A DNA stretch of 6,204 bases from an uncultured Clostridium sp. (GTDB taxonomy: Bacteria > Bacillota > Clostridia > TANB77 > CAG-508), in the NCBI GenBank assembly GCA_947568605.1, contig CANOPV010000056.1:1-6204 (forward strand), given 5' to 3'. The translations under genes and the position numbers were made by a program. Numbering within the stretch: position 1 is the first letter of the stretch; the number at the start of each line of letters is the position of its first letter. Below are positions 1 through 5,012 of this stretch, piece by piece. The notes under the pieces are model-generated. The model ran no database searches. It was not told the DNA's origin and saw nothing but the letters and a program-made list of their open reading frames with translations.

Positions 1-146
1 CGCTAGAAGATACTGCAAAAATTGCGAAAAAAATTGCAAAACAAGGTCAAATTGTATTATTTTCTCCAGCAAGTGCCAGTTTTGATATGTTTAAAAATTT
101 TGAAGAGCGTGGAAATAAATTTAAAGAAATTGTAAATAATTTGTAA
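1..146 (+). CDS. murD: UDP-N-acetylmuramoylalanine--D-glutamate ligase, C-terminal end (partial)
   Basis: Only the last 47 codons are inside the window (reading frame from base 3, stop TAA at 144-146); the 5' part is cut off by the window edge. The peptide contains LFSPASASFDMFKNFEERG followed by a short K-F-x-E-I-V tail. This is the hallmark end of MurD, where the usual form is L-L-S-P-A-C/S-A-S-x-D-x-F-x-x-F-E-x-R-G-x-x-F. MurD is a cytoplasmic Mur ligase that uses ATP to add D-glutamate to UDP-MurNAc-L-alanine during peptidoglycan precursor synthesis; the visible part belongs to the C-terminal ligase domain that positions the amino acid substrate. The ATP-binding and central domains cannot be judged here. 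The next gene starts 57 bases downstream, with no clear terminator between them. Confidence 0.9.
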   Translation, partial: LEDTAKIAKKIAKQGQIVLFSPASASFDMFKNFEERGNKFKEIVNNL

Positions 147-170
147 CAAAAATTAGAGTTACTTCATAAT
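141..170 (+). promoter_or_regulatory. weak candidate promoter overlapping the murD stop
   Basis: TTGTAA at 141-146 and CATAAT at 165-170 are separated by 18 bases and could act as a sigma-A type promoter for the gene at 203. CATAATAT at 165-172 also loosely resembles a sporulation sigma-E -10 element, but no convincing matching -35 is seen. In DNA this A/T-rich such matches arise often by chance, so read-through from murD is equally possible. Confidence 0.2.
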
Positions 171-202
171 ATATGATAATTAAATATTAGGAGGTAACAA
201 TT

Positions 203-742
203 ATGTATAACGAAGATTATGAAGAATATATGAGAAGTATATTAGGGTATACGCCAAACTATCAAAACAATACATACAGAGATAATAATTATTATGATTC
301 TCAAAATCAAACATATTTTAATGATAGATTAGATAATATGTATCCAGAAATTTACAATAATCTATATCCTTTAATAACACGAGAAGTAAGTATGAATTCT
401 AGAAGTGTAACAGAAGATACAGTAGAAGAAATTGTAGACAGAATATATGATGAATATGAGAAACAGCAAGAAGATAGAAAAGTAGAAACAGAAAAAATTG
501 ATAATAGAAATAATGTTAATTCAAATAGCTTAAAGAGCAGTAAAAATTCAGAAAAAAGTGAAGATAGACAAAGAAGACCACGAAATAATTTATTAAGAGA
601 TTTAATAAAAATATTATTACTAAGAGAATTATTAGGAAGACCAGGTTTTCCAAATAGACCACCAAGACCAGGTCCAGGAAGACCACCATTTCCAGGAGGA
701 CCAGGAATGCCACCACCTAGACCAAGAGATTATTATATGTAA
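203..742 (+). CDS. uncharacterised protein with Tyr/Asn-rich N-terminus and Pro/Gly/Arg-rich C-terminal tail
   Basis: The ATG at 203 follows a perfect AGGAGGT at 189-195 with ideal spacing, so the start is firm and translation should be strong. The 179-residue product has no signal peptide. Residues 1-45 are rich in Tyr, Asn and Asp. Residues 46-87 (NMYPEIYNNLYPLITREV, then TEDTVEEIVDRIYDEYE) look like the conserved core and probably form helices; similar MYPEIY-LYP-TE-IY patterns occur, from memory, in small uncharacterised clostridial proteins. Residues 88-125 are a charged, low-complexity linker. Residues 129-144 form a short amphipathic Leu-rich helix (LLRDLIKILLLRELLG). Residues 146-176 are a Pro/Gly/Arg-rich tail ending in DYYM. 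This composition resembles spore coat or surface-associated proteins, but that is inference only. An intrinsic terminator follows, so this is a single gene or the end of a murD-led transcript. Confidence 0.85.
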   Translation: MYNEDYEEYMRSILGYTPNYQNNTYRDNNYYDSQNQTYFNDRLDNMYPEIYNNLYPLITREVSMNSRSVTEDTVEEIVDRIYDEYEKQQEDRKVETEKIDNRNNVNSNSLKSSKNSEKSEDRQRRPRNNLLRDLIKILLLRELLGRPGFPNRPPRPGPGRPPFPGGPGMPPPRPRDYYM

Positions 743-796
743 AAATTAAAATATTGCATAAATTTTGAAAAATAGTAAAAAATAAATAAAGATTAT

Positions 797-837
797 TAAA
801 AATAAGATTTTCTAAAATAAAGAAAATCTTATTTTTA
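797..837 (+). terminator. intrinsic terminator after the gene ending at 742
   Basis: Bases 797-813 and 821-837 form a perfect 17-bp stem with a 7-base loop (AAAATAA, 814-820). The 3' arm ends in TTATTTTTA, so the T tract is partly inside the stem. The stem holds only two G-C pairs, as expected in such A/T-rich genomes. Because it is nearly symmetrical, with an A tract on the left, it could also work in the reverse direction. Confidence 0.75.
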
Positions 838-875
838 TTAATAAATGTTTTGTAGAAATATTAATAATAAATTTC

Positions 876-934
876 TGTTGTAGGGGCATCGTTTGTGGGA
901 ATACCTGTGAGAGATGACACCACTGTGCCTTTTT
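876..934 (+). promoter_or_regulatory. GC-rich island before the CBS gene, possible structured leader or small repeat remnant
   Basis: About half of the bases in 876-930 are G or C, in sharp contrast to the A/T-rich DNA on both sides. AGGGGCAT (882-889) can pair with GTGCCTTT (925-932) using G-U wobbles, and the run TTTTT (930-934) follows, so the element could fold as a leader RNA or weak attenuator. Inner pairings are possible (GTGG 895-898 with CCAC 920-923; CATC 887-890 with GATG 913-916), but they are short and compete. The opening TGTAGGGGC resembles the start of small palindromic intergenic repeats that I recall from gut Clostridia. It matches no riboswitch class I can name. It ends about 30 bases before the CBS gene start. 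Confidence 0.3.
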
Positions 935-963
935 AATAATTATAAGTAAAGGAAGGTAATATT

Positions 964-1407
964 ATGAAAGTTAAAGAATGTATGAGTTTAGATGTATGTT
1001 GTTGTTGCCCAAGTGATACGGTAACAGATGTGGCAAAAAAAATGTGTGAAAGACATATAGGTTGTATACCAGTATGTGATGAAAGTAAAAATGTAGTAGG
1101 TTTAGTAACAGATAGAGATATAATATTAAGAACTATTGCGTGTGATAAAGATGTTAAAGAAACTCCAATAAGCGAAATAATGACAACAAGTGTATGTTGT
1201 TGCAATACAGATACAGATGTATCAGAAGCAACAAAATTGATGTCAGATTTACAAATAAGAAGAATACCAGTAGTAGAGAATGATAAAATTGTTGGTATAT
1301 TAACAATAGGAGATTTAGCAAATGATAAAAAGGTAAGTGCAAAAGAAGTTTCAGATACAGTAGAATGTATATGTAATTGTCATTGCAATGCAAAAAATGC
1401 CGAATAA
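964..1407 (+). CDS. cysteine-rich tandem CBS-domain protein
   Basis: The ATG at 964 is preceded by GGAAGG at 951-956. The 147-residue soluble protein consists of a Bateman pair. CBS1 is residues 1-60, with the signature HIGCIPVCDESKNVVGLVTDRDI. CBS2 is residues about 68-121, with IRRIPVVENDKIVGILTIGDL. The T/S-x-x-D endings (VTDRD at 48-52, LTIGD at 113-117) are the usual ribose-contacting positions, so binding of an adenine nucleotide such as AMP, ATP or an adenosyl compound is plausible but unproven. The composition is odd: 16 cysteines in 147 residues, including C12-C15 and C78-C80 at equivalent places at the start of each CBS domain, and a C-terminal CICNCHC cluster (135-141). This suggests binding of a soft metal or a redox role, which is inference. 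There is no enzyme or channel domain, so it is probably a stand-alone sensor or regulator. It stands alone between a GC-rich leader and a long intergenic region. Confidence 0.9.
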   Translation: MKVKECMSLDVCCCCPSDTVTDVAKKMCERHIGCIPVCDESKNVVGLVTDRDIILRTIACDKDVKETPISEIMTTSVCCCNTDTDVSEATKLMSDLQIRRIPVVENDKIVGILTIGDLANDKKVSAKEVSDTVECICNCHCNAKNAE

Positions 1408-1424
1408 ATTTTAATCAAACATTT

Positions 1425-1610
1425 AATTCTTCGTTAAAAATATTTAAAAAGATACTTTTTTCGTTAGACAATTCTTCGTTAAAATTATTTTTTTAATTCA
1501 TTGGCTCCAATTTGCTTCGCAAACTTGTTGCATAATTTCATTAAAAAAATAATTCTTTAACTCGAATTTTATTAAAAAAGTAATTTTTAAATATTTTTGA
1601 CTCGAATTTC
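1425..1610. repeat. large imperfect palindrome with internal repeats
   Basis: The two halves are near reverse complements around a centre at about 1517. Exact paired blocks are 1436-1450 with 1584-1598 (15 bp), 1453-1461 with 1574-1582 (9 bp), 1483-1496 with 1541-1554 (14 bp) and the apical hairpin 1511-1515 with 1519-1523 (TTTGC-TTC-GCAAA). Each arm also carries a repeated module: AATTCTTCGTTAAAA at 1425-1439 and 1470-1484 on the left, and TTTRACTCGAATTTY at 1556-1570 and 1596-1610 on the right. As RNA it would be one long interrupted hairpin. It may be a small non-coding mobile element of MITE type, a repeated intergenic palindrome, or a terminator for the CBS gene. No transposase or credible target-site duplication is visible. 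Together with the next two features it accounts for most of the gene-free stretch 1408-1922; nothing is seen in 1611-1687. Confidence 0.65.
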
Positions 1611-1687
1611 ATTTTTAATAAATAAGAAAAAACTAGAAAAGACAGATATTTAATTATTTATTTTTTAAAGAATTTTAACAAAGCACA

Positions 1688-1830
1688 GTTTGGGAGGACA
1701 TTTTTAAATATAACTTATATTAATAATGAGTATATAAATCTTTTTAATAAATTATTTTATGAACGTCCGACCAGTAAGGCGTTTAAAATTTTAAAAAAAT
1801 AAATAATTAAAATAGCTGGCTTAGGTAAAT
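1688..1830 (+). ncRNA. candidate structured non-coding RNA
   Basis: Three G/C-rich islands sit in otherwise A/T-rich DNA and pair with one another. GGAC (1696-1699) pairs with GTCC (1765-1768), enclosing a hairpin of 1708-1718 with 1726-1735. CCAG (1771-1774) pairs with CTGG (1816-1819), enclosing a hairpin of 1788-1794 with 1807-1813. The unpaired TAAGGCG (1775-1781) and CTTAGGT (1820-1826) look like conserved loop or pseudoknot segments; TAAG and CTTA are also complementary. An alternative hairpin, AACG (1762-1765) with CGTT (1780-1783), competes with the first helix. This island pattern is typical of conserved RNAs in A/T-rich Clostridia. It vaguely recalls the raiA-motif RNA class, but I cannot confirm that from memory. 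It ends about 40 bases before the ytvI promoter, so it is probably a separate transcript; no clear promoter for it was found. The strand is inferred from its layout only. Confidence 0.4.
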
Positions 1831-1868
1831 TTTAATTTTTTAACTTAAAAATAGAAAAATTAAAAACA

Positions 1869-1897
1869 TTGACATAAATTTGCATTTGTGATATAAA
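1869..1897 (+). promoter_or_regulatory. strong sigma-A promoter with extended -10 for ytvI
   Basis: TTGACA at 1869-1874 is followed after 17 bases by TATAAA at 1892-1897, with the extended -10 dinucleotide TG at 1889-1890. Transcription would start near 1904 and leave a leader of only about 20 bases holding AAAGGAG (1908-1914) before the ATG at 1923. A near-consensus vegetative promoter is notable for a gene whose Bacillus counterpart is linked to sporulation. Confidence 0.75.
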
Positions 1898-1922
1898 TTT
1901 ACAAAAGAAAGGAGCAAAACTT

Positions 1923-3020
1923 ATGGTAGTAGATATGGGGTATTGGGCAAAAGTAGGAAAACGTTTATTAATGTTAGTTATAACAATAGTATGTATAATA
2001 CTATCATTCAAACTAGCAGTTTTTTATATGCCATTTTTAATTGCTGGAATAATAGCATTATTAATAGAACCATTAATAAAATTTGTAAATAAAAAAACTA
2101 AATTAACTAGAAAAACAAGTGCAATTATAGTGTTAATAATAGTATTTGCAATAATAATAGGATTACTAACTTGGGGAATAACAAGTTTAATATTAGAAGC
2201 ATCTAATATGTTAAATGGGCTAAATGATTATTTTGAAAAAGCATACATACAAATTCAAAATATAATAGATAATTTAGATTTAGACAAAATAAATATTTCA
2301 TCAGAAGTAACAAATATTATTCAAGATTCAACAGGAGATTTCTTAAAAACTATTTCAAATTGGGTTACAAAAGCATTACACTCTTTAATAAATGTAATAA
2401 CATCAATACCAACAGTAGCAATATATACGGTTGTTACATTATTAGCAATATATTTTATGTGTACAGACAGAATATATATATTAGACCAAATAGAACATCA
2501 TTTACCAAAATTATGGGTAAAAAGAATGGGAATGCATTTTAGAGAATTAGTAACAGCATTAGGAAATTATTTAAAAGCAGAAGTAACATTAATATTAATA
2601 GATTTTGTTATAGTATTAATAGGATTATTTATATTTAAGTTAATAGGGTTTAATATAGAATATCCTCTACTTGCAGCATTAGGAATAGGTTTTGTAGACG
2701 CATTACCAATATTAGGAGCAGGAACAGCAATGGTTCCTTGGGCTGTAATATGTGCTATAAATGGTGATATAAGATTAGCAATAGCAATATTAATTTTATA
2801 TGCTATAATTTTAATTTTAAGACAATTTTTAGAACCAAAAATAGTAAGTAAGCACATAGGAATTCACCCAATATTTACTTTAATTGCTATGTATACAGGT
2901 TTTAAATTTATGGGTGTAATTGGTATGTTATTAGGACCTATAATTTTAATAATTTTCAAAAATATATTTAAAACATTAATAGACCAAGGATTTGTAAAGA
3001 CATTATTAGATACAAAATAA
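1923..3020 (+). CDS. ytvI: AI-2E family transporter, sporulation integral membrane protein YtvI-like
   Basis: A polytopic membrane protein of 365 residues in the AI-2E/PerM family (PF01594). Hydrophobic segments lie at about 14-51 (two helices), 67-91, 155-180, 221-244, 246-278, 283-305 and 315-346, with a mostly soluble, helical stretch at about 92-150. The family signature is clear in the C-terminal half: GFVDALPILGAG (256-267), QFLEPKIVSKHIGIHP (301-316) and a final GVIGMLLGPIIL segment (331-342). The RQ-LEP-K and D-LPILG patterns fit YtvI of spore formers best. Related proteins export autoinducer-2 or act as Na+/H+ antiporters; the substrate of YtvI is unknown. The first ATG has AAAGGAG eight bases upstream, so the start is firm; M5 is a less likely alternative. 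The gene has its own promoter and faces a convergent gene that begins one base after its stop. Confidence 0.85.
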   Translation: MVVDMGYWAKVGKRLLMLVITIVCIILSFKLAVFYMPFLIAGIIALLIEPLIKFVNKKTKLTRKTSAIIVLIIVFAIIIGLLTWGITSLILEASNMLNGLNDYFEKAYIQIQNIIDNLDLDKINISSEVTNIIQDSTGDFLKTISNWVTKALHSLINVITSIPTVAIYTVVTLLAIYFMCTDRIYILDQIEHHLPKLWVKRMGMHFRELVTALGNYLKAEVTLILIDFVIVLIGLFIFKLIGFNIEYPLLAALGIGFVDALPILGAGTAMVPWAVICAINGDIRLAIAILILYAIILILRQFLEPKIVSKHIGIHPIFTLIAMYTGFKFMGVIGMLLGPIILIIFKNIFKTLIDQGFVKTLLDTK

Positions 3021-3032
3021 TCTAAAATAATG
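3001..3032. terminator. A/T-rich hairpin spanning two convergent stop codons (weak)
   Basis: CATTATTAGAT (3001-3011) pairs with ATCT (3020-3023) and AATAATG (3026-3032), giving 11 bp interrupted by a two-base bulge, with loop 3012-3019. It covers the stops of both ytvI (TAA 3018-3020) and the minus-strand gene (TAG 3022-3024). Neither direction has a T tract after the stem, so it is not a canonical terminator, though it may be a processing or collision point. Confidence 0.25.
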
Positions 3033-3567
3033 CCGAAGTTGGTATATAGAAGTCATCAGGTGGATAAACATATTCATCAGATGGCTTTTCAATTTTTTCT
3101 ATTTTAGTTATCTGAATTACAGGAATTTCACCGTGATAATTTCCCTTTGTAATTTTACCAGTAACATTAACCCAAGTACCATCAGAAAAATCAGAACTTT
3201 TTTTATAATCACATAAAAAACCAACAACTAATGTTTTAAAATCGGAACTTACAACCATATCTCTTGCAAGAACAAATTCATTATCAGAAAAATCATATAA
3301 TCTATAAACATATCCACTAAAATTTATAGTTTGCCCAATATAAGAATCTAAATTTTCGTGAACAGTTTTTAATGTATTTGTATAATTACTAGACGTTAAT
3401 TGAACAACATCCGGAGATTTTACTTTATCATTAATACTAAACCTAGAATTTTTGCCAAATATCTTAACACAAGCAAAAATTAATATACCCAATACCAAAA
3501 TACACGAAATTACTAAAATAATTTTAAATATTTTATTACCATTTAAACTCAAATTAAAAACAAACAT
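3022..3567 (-). CDS. membrane-anchored protein with YcgQ-like C-terminal domain (TIGR03943/DUF1980 type)
   Basis: The frame is open up to 3615, but the ATG at 3567 has GAAGGA at 3574-3579 six bases upstream, so I choose it; the product is 181 residues. One hydrophobic helix (about 13-37) would anchor it in the membrane. A linker follows (38-70), then a beta-rich, OB-like domain from about 71 to the end. This domain shows YIGQTINFSGYVYR (76-89), FVLARD (98-103), DGTWVNVTGKI (129-139) and HGEIPVIQITKIEKIEKP (145-162), ending in YVYPP. From memory these match the C-terminal domain of B. subtilis YcgQ and the TIGR03943 putative permease-subunit family. Members usually carry CC five residues after the Arg of F-V-x-A-R; here the pair is S107-S108. 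The usual permease partner (YcgR type) is not in the window. It is transcribed convergently with ytvI and divergently from yqeG. Function unknown; confidence is high for the gene, moderate for the family. Confidence 0.8.
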   Translation of the reverse strand: MFVFNLSLNGNKIFKIILVISCILVLGILIFACVKIFGKNSRFSINDKVKSPDVVQLTSSNYTNTLKTVHENLDSYIGQTINFSGYVYRLYDFSDNEFVLARDMVVSSDFKTLVVGFLCDYKKSSDFSDGTWVNVTGKITKGNYHGEIPVIQITKIEKIEKPSDEYVYPPDDFYIPTSALF

Positions 3568-3621
3568 AACTAATCCTTCTTTCTTAAATGTAATAGTACA
3601 ATATATGTAAGACATACTAAA

Positions 3622-3652
3622 ATTATGAGAATTTTTCTGTTTACCTTGACAA
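3622..3652 (-). promoter_or_regulatory. candidate minus-strand promoter for the YcgQ-like gene
   Basis: On the minus strand, TTGTCA (3647-3652) is followed after 19 bases by CATAAT (3622-3627). This would start transcription near 3615, about 48 bases before the ATG at 3567. The spacer is longer than ideal. Its -35 overlaps the -35 of the plus-strand promoter, so the two could not be occupied at once. Confidence 0.3.
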
Positions 3653-3674
3653 AAATATTCTTAATTGATAATAT
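3646..3674 (+). promoter_or_regulatory. sigma-A promoter for the yqeG operon
   Basis: TTGACA (3646-3651), a 17-base spacer and TAATAT (3669-3674), with TG at 3666-3667 forming an extended -10. TATAAT at 3672-3677 is an alternative with a 20-base spacer. Transcription would start near 3681. The promoter lies inside the in-frame upstream extension that begins at ATG 3625, which argues that this extension is not translated. Confidence 0.7.
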
Positions 3675-3690
3675 AATAAAGAAAAAGATT

Positions 3691-3695
3691 AGGAG
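3691..3695 (+). promoter_or_regulatory. ribosome-binding site fixing the yqeG start at 3703
   Basis: AGGAG lies seven bases before the ATG at 3703. The upstream in-frame ATG at 3625 has no such site and lies before the predicted transcription start. Confidence 0.75.
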
Positions 3696-3702
3696 AAAAA
3701 AG

Positions 3703-4203
3703 ATGTTATTATATCCAAAAGCATATTTTGATAGCGTAAAAGATATATCAATAGAATTTTTACAACAAAATAATTTAAAAGGTTTAATTTTAGATGTAGA
3801 TAATACATTAATTGATTATTACAGAAAAATGCCTGATGGAATTGTAGAATGGGTTGATAAATTAAAAAAGGAAAATATACAATTATATATATTATCAAAT
3901 ACGAATAAAAAAGATAAAGTCGAAAATGTTTCTAATAAATTAAATATAAAATATATTAATTTTGCAAAAAAACCATTTAAATCAGGATTCTTAAAAGTGA
4001 AACAAAAAATGAACTTAGAAAATAAAAATATAGGTGTAGTAGGAGACCAAATTATGACAGATATAATAGGAGCAAATAGATGTAAAATGTTTCCAATATT
4101 AGTTAAACCTATTGATAAAAAAGACATTGGAATTACAATGATAAAAAGACCATTAGAAAAAATTGTAATAAATAAATATTTATCATATATAAAGAAAAAT
4201 TAA
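3703..4203 (+). CDS. yqeG: YqeG family HAD-IIIA phosphatase
   Basis: A cytoplasmic protein of 166 residues from the ATG at 3703; the longer frame from 3625 adds 26 residues that overlap the promoter, so it is rejected. The N-terminus (LYPKAYFDSVKDIS) is that of YqeG, whose members begin with a P-x-x-Y/F-x-x-S-I/V-x-D-I pattern. The HAD motifs are all present: motif I LDVDNTLI (30-37) with D31 as nucleophile and D33 as acid/base, motif II S65 in ILSNT, motif III K89/K90 in FAKKP, and motif IV VVGDQIMTDIIGAN (112-125) with D115 and D120 binding Mg2+. The length agrees with the TIGR01668 family. The natural substrate is not established; B. subtilis yqeG lies beside yqeH and aroE, a context missing here. 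It is the first gene of a likely operon, and the next gene begins 23 bases downstream. Confidence 0.9.
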   Translation: MLLYPKAYFDSVKDISIEFLQQNNLKGLILDVDNTLIDYYRKMPDGIVEWVDKLKKENIQLYILSNTNKKDKVENVSNKLNIKYINFAKKPFKSGFLKVKQKMNLENKNIGVVGDQIMTDIIGANRCKMFPILVKPIDKKDIGITMIKRPLEKIVINKYLSYIKKN

Positions 4204-4216
4204 ATAAACAATTAAT

Positions 4217-4221
4217 GGAGG
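4217..4221 (+). promoter_or_regulatory. ribosome-binding site deciding the prepilin peptidase start at 4227
   Basis: GGAGG lies five bases before the ATG at 4227. The in-frame ATG at 4215-4217 overlaps this site and has no Shine-Dalgarno sequence of its own, so the four-residue longer start is rejected. Confidence 0.75.
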
Positions 4222-4226
4222 AAAAA

Positions 4227-4979
4227 ATGTATATAAATAATGTTCATATATTATATTATGTAGGAATTTTAATAATTGGTTTACTTGTAGGAGAATTAGT
4301 AAATTGGTGCAATTATAGATTACCAGAATATAAAAAAGTATTTTCGAAAGACATTATAGATGAATATAAATTTGGTAAAATTAAACCTAATATAATTTTA
4401 ATGATTATTACCGCTATAATTTATATATTATTGCTATATTTTTGTGGTATATCTCAAAATGGACTAATTAAAAATATAACTTTAATTGAATATCTAGTGT
4501 TAACACCAATGCTATTATCTGCATTTGTAATTGATTATAAATTTCAAATAATACCAAATAGATTAAATTTAACAATGTTTGAAGCAGGACTTGTATTTAC
4601 ATTTATTGAAGGAATTGTTAATATAAATGCAGCAATAAATATGTTACTTGGAATGGTTGCAGGAGCAGGAATATTCCTTTTAATTACACTCATTGGAGGA
4701 TTAATTGCAGGAAAAGAAGCAATGGGCTTTGGTGATGTTAAATTTATGGGAGCATTAGGCTTATTTTTTGGATTAGCCAATACTATAATAATAACTGTAC
4801 TCTCATTTTTAATAAGTGCAATATTAAGTATAATATTAATAGCAACAAAAATAAAAAAGGCTAATGAATATATACCATTTGGGCCATTTATTGTAATTTC
4901 TTGTTTTAGTGTAATGCTCATTCCGACATCCGCCATTTTATTTATGCTTTTGAAAATATTTACATTAGGAATGTATTAA
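4227..4979 (+). CDS. type IV prepilin peptidase, family A24
   Basis: A polytopic membrane aspartyl protease of 250 residues from the ATG at 4227. The two catalytic aspartates of family A24 are visible: D103 in FVIDYKFQIIPN (100-111) and D170 in the GxGD signature MGFGDVKFMG (166-175). About seven to eight hydrophobic segments surround them. The N-terminus keeps the GLLVGELVNWCNYRLP pattern (18-33), which corresponds to G-x-x-x-G-S-x-x-N-x-x-x-x-R-x-P of PilD and ComC, but the following cytoplasmic loop is short and lacks the two C-x-x-C pairs of the zinc-binding methyltransferase region. Such enzymes cleave, and in complete forms N-methylate, prepilin-like leader peptides of type IV pili, competence pseudopili or Tad pili. 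No pilin or assembly gene is in the window, so its substrates are encoded elsewhere. It lies between yqeG and yqhT and is probably cotranscribed with both. Confidence 0.88.
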   Translation: MYINNVHILYYVGILIIGLLVGELVNWCNYRLPEYKKVFSKDIIDEYKFGKIKPNIILMIITAIIYILLLYFCGISQNGLIKNITLIEYLVLTPMLLSAFVIDYKFQIIPNRLNLTMFEAGLVFTFIEGIVNINAAINMLLGMVAGAGIFLLITLIGGLIAGKEAMGFGDVKFMGALGLFFGLANTIIITVLSFLISAILSIILIATKIKKANEYIPFGPFIVISCFSVMLIPTSAILFMLLKIFTLGMY

Positions 4980-5012
4980 TTAAATCTTCTATATAGTAAG
5001 GAATGATGTTAT

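Noticed and set aside
933..1393. Minus-strand open frames opposite the CBS gene
   Set aside because: They overlap a clear two-CBS gene with a good ribosome-binding site and show only low-complexity Leu/Ile/Ser/Thr-rich translations.
1425..1610. CRISPR array
   Set aside because: The 15-base motifs occur only twice per arm and are part of a palindrome; there are no regular repeats with unique spacers and no cas genes.
1688..1830. tRNA, tmRNA, RNase P RNA, SRP RNA or T-box leader
   Set aside because: No cloverleaf, CCA end, tRNA-like domain, SRP GGAAGG/AGCA loop or T-box GGGUGG element is present; only a generic structured RNA can be supported.
1408..1922. Missed small protein gene in the long gap
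   Set aside because: Stops are dense in all frames and no ATG with a Shine-Dalgarno sequence opens a frame of useful length. GGGAGG at 1692-1697 is followed by no suitably spaced ATG.
2567..2857. Minus-strand open frame inside ytvI
   Set aside because: It is a complementary-strand shadow of a well-supported membrane protein gene and has no ribosome-binding site or recognisable domain.
3625..3702. In-frame N-terminal extension of yqeG
   Set aside because: It contains the predicted promoter (3646-3674), has no ribosome-binding site, and YqeG family proteins start near residue 27 of the extended form.
4544..4936. Minus-strand 130-codon open frame inside the prepilin peptidase gene
   Set aside because: It lies opposite the catalytic region of a clear A24 gene; its length comes from the scarcity of stops opposite A/T-rich membrane codons.
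5003..5008. Alternative yqhT starts at the ATGs at 5003 and 5006
   Set aside because: Both are out of frame with the M24 protein; the ATG at 5013 is in frame and acceptably spaced from AAGGA.
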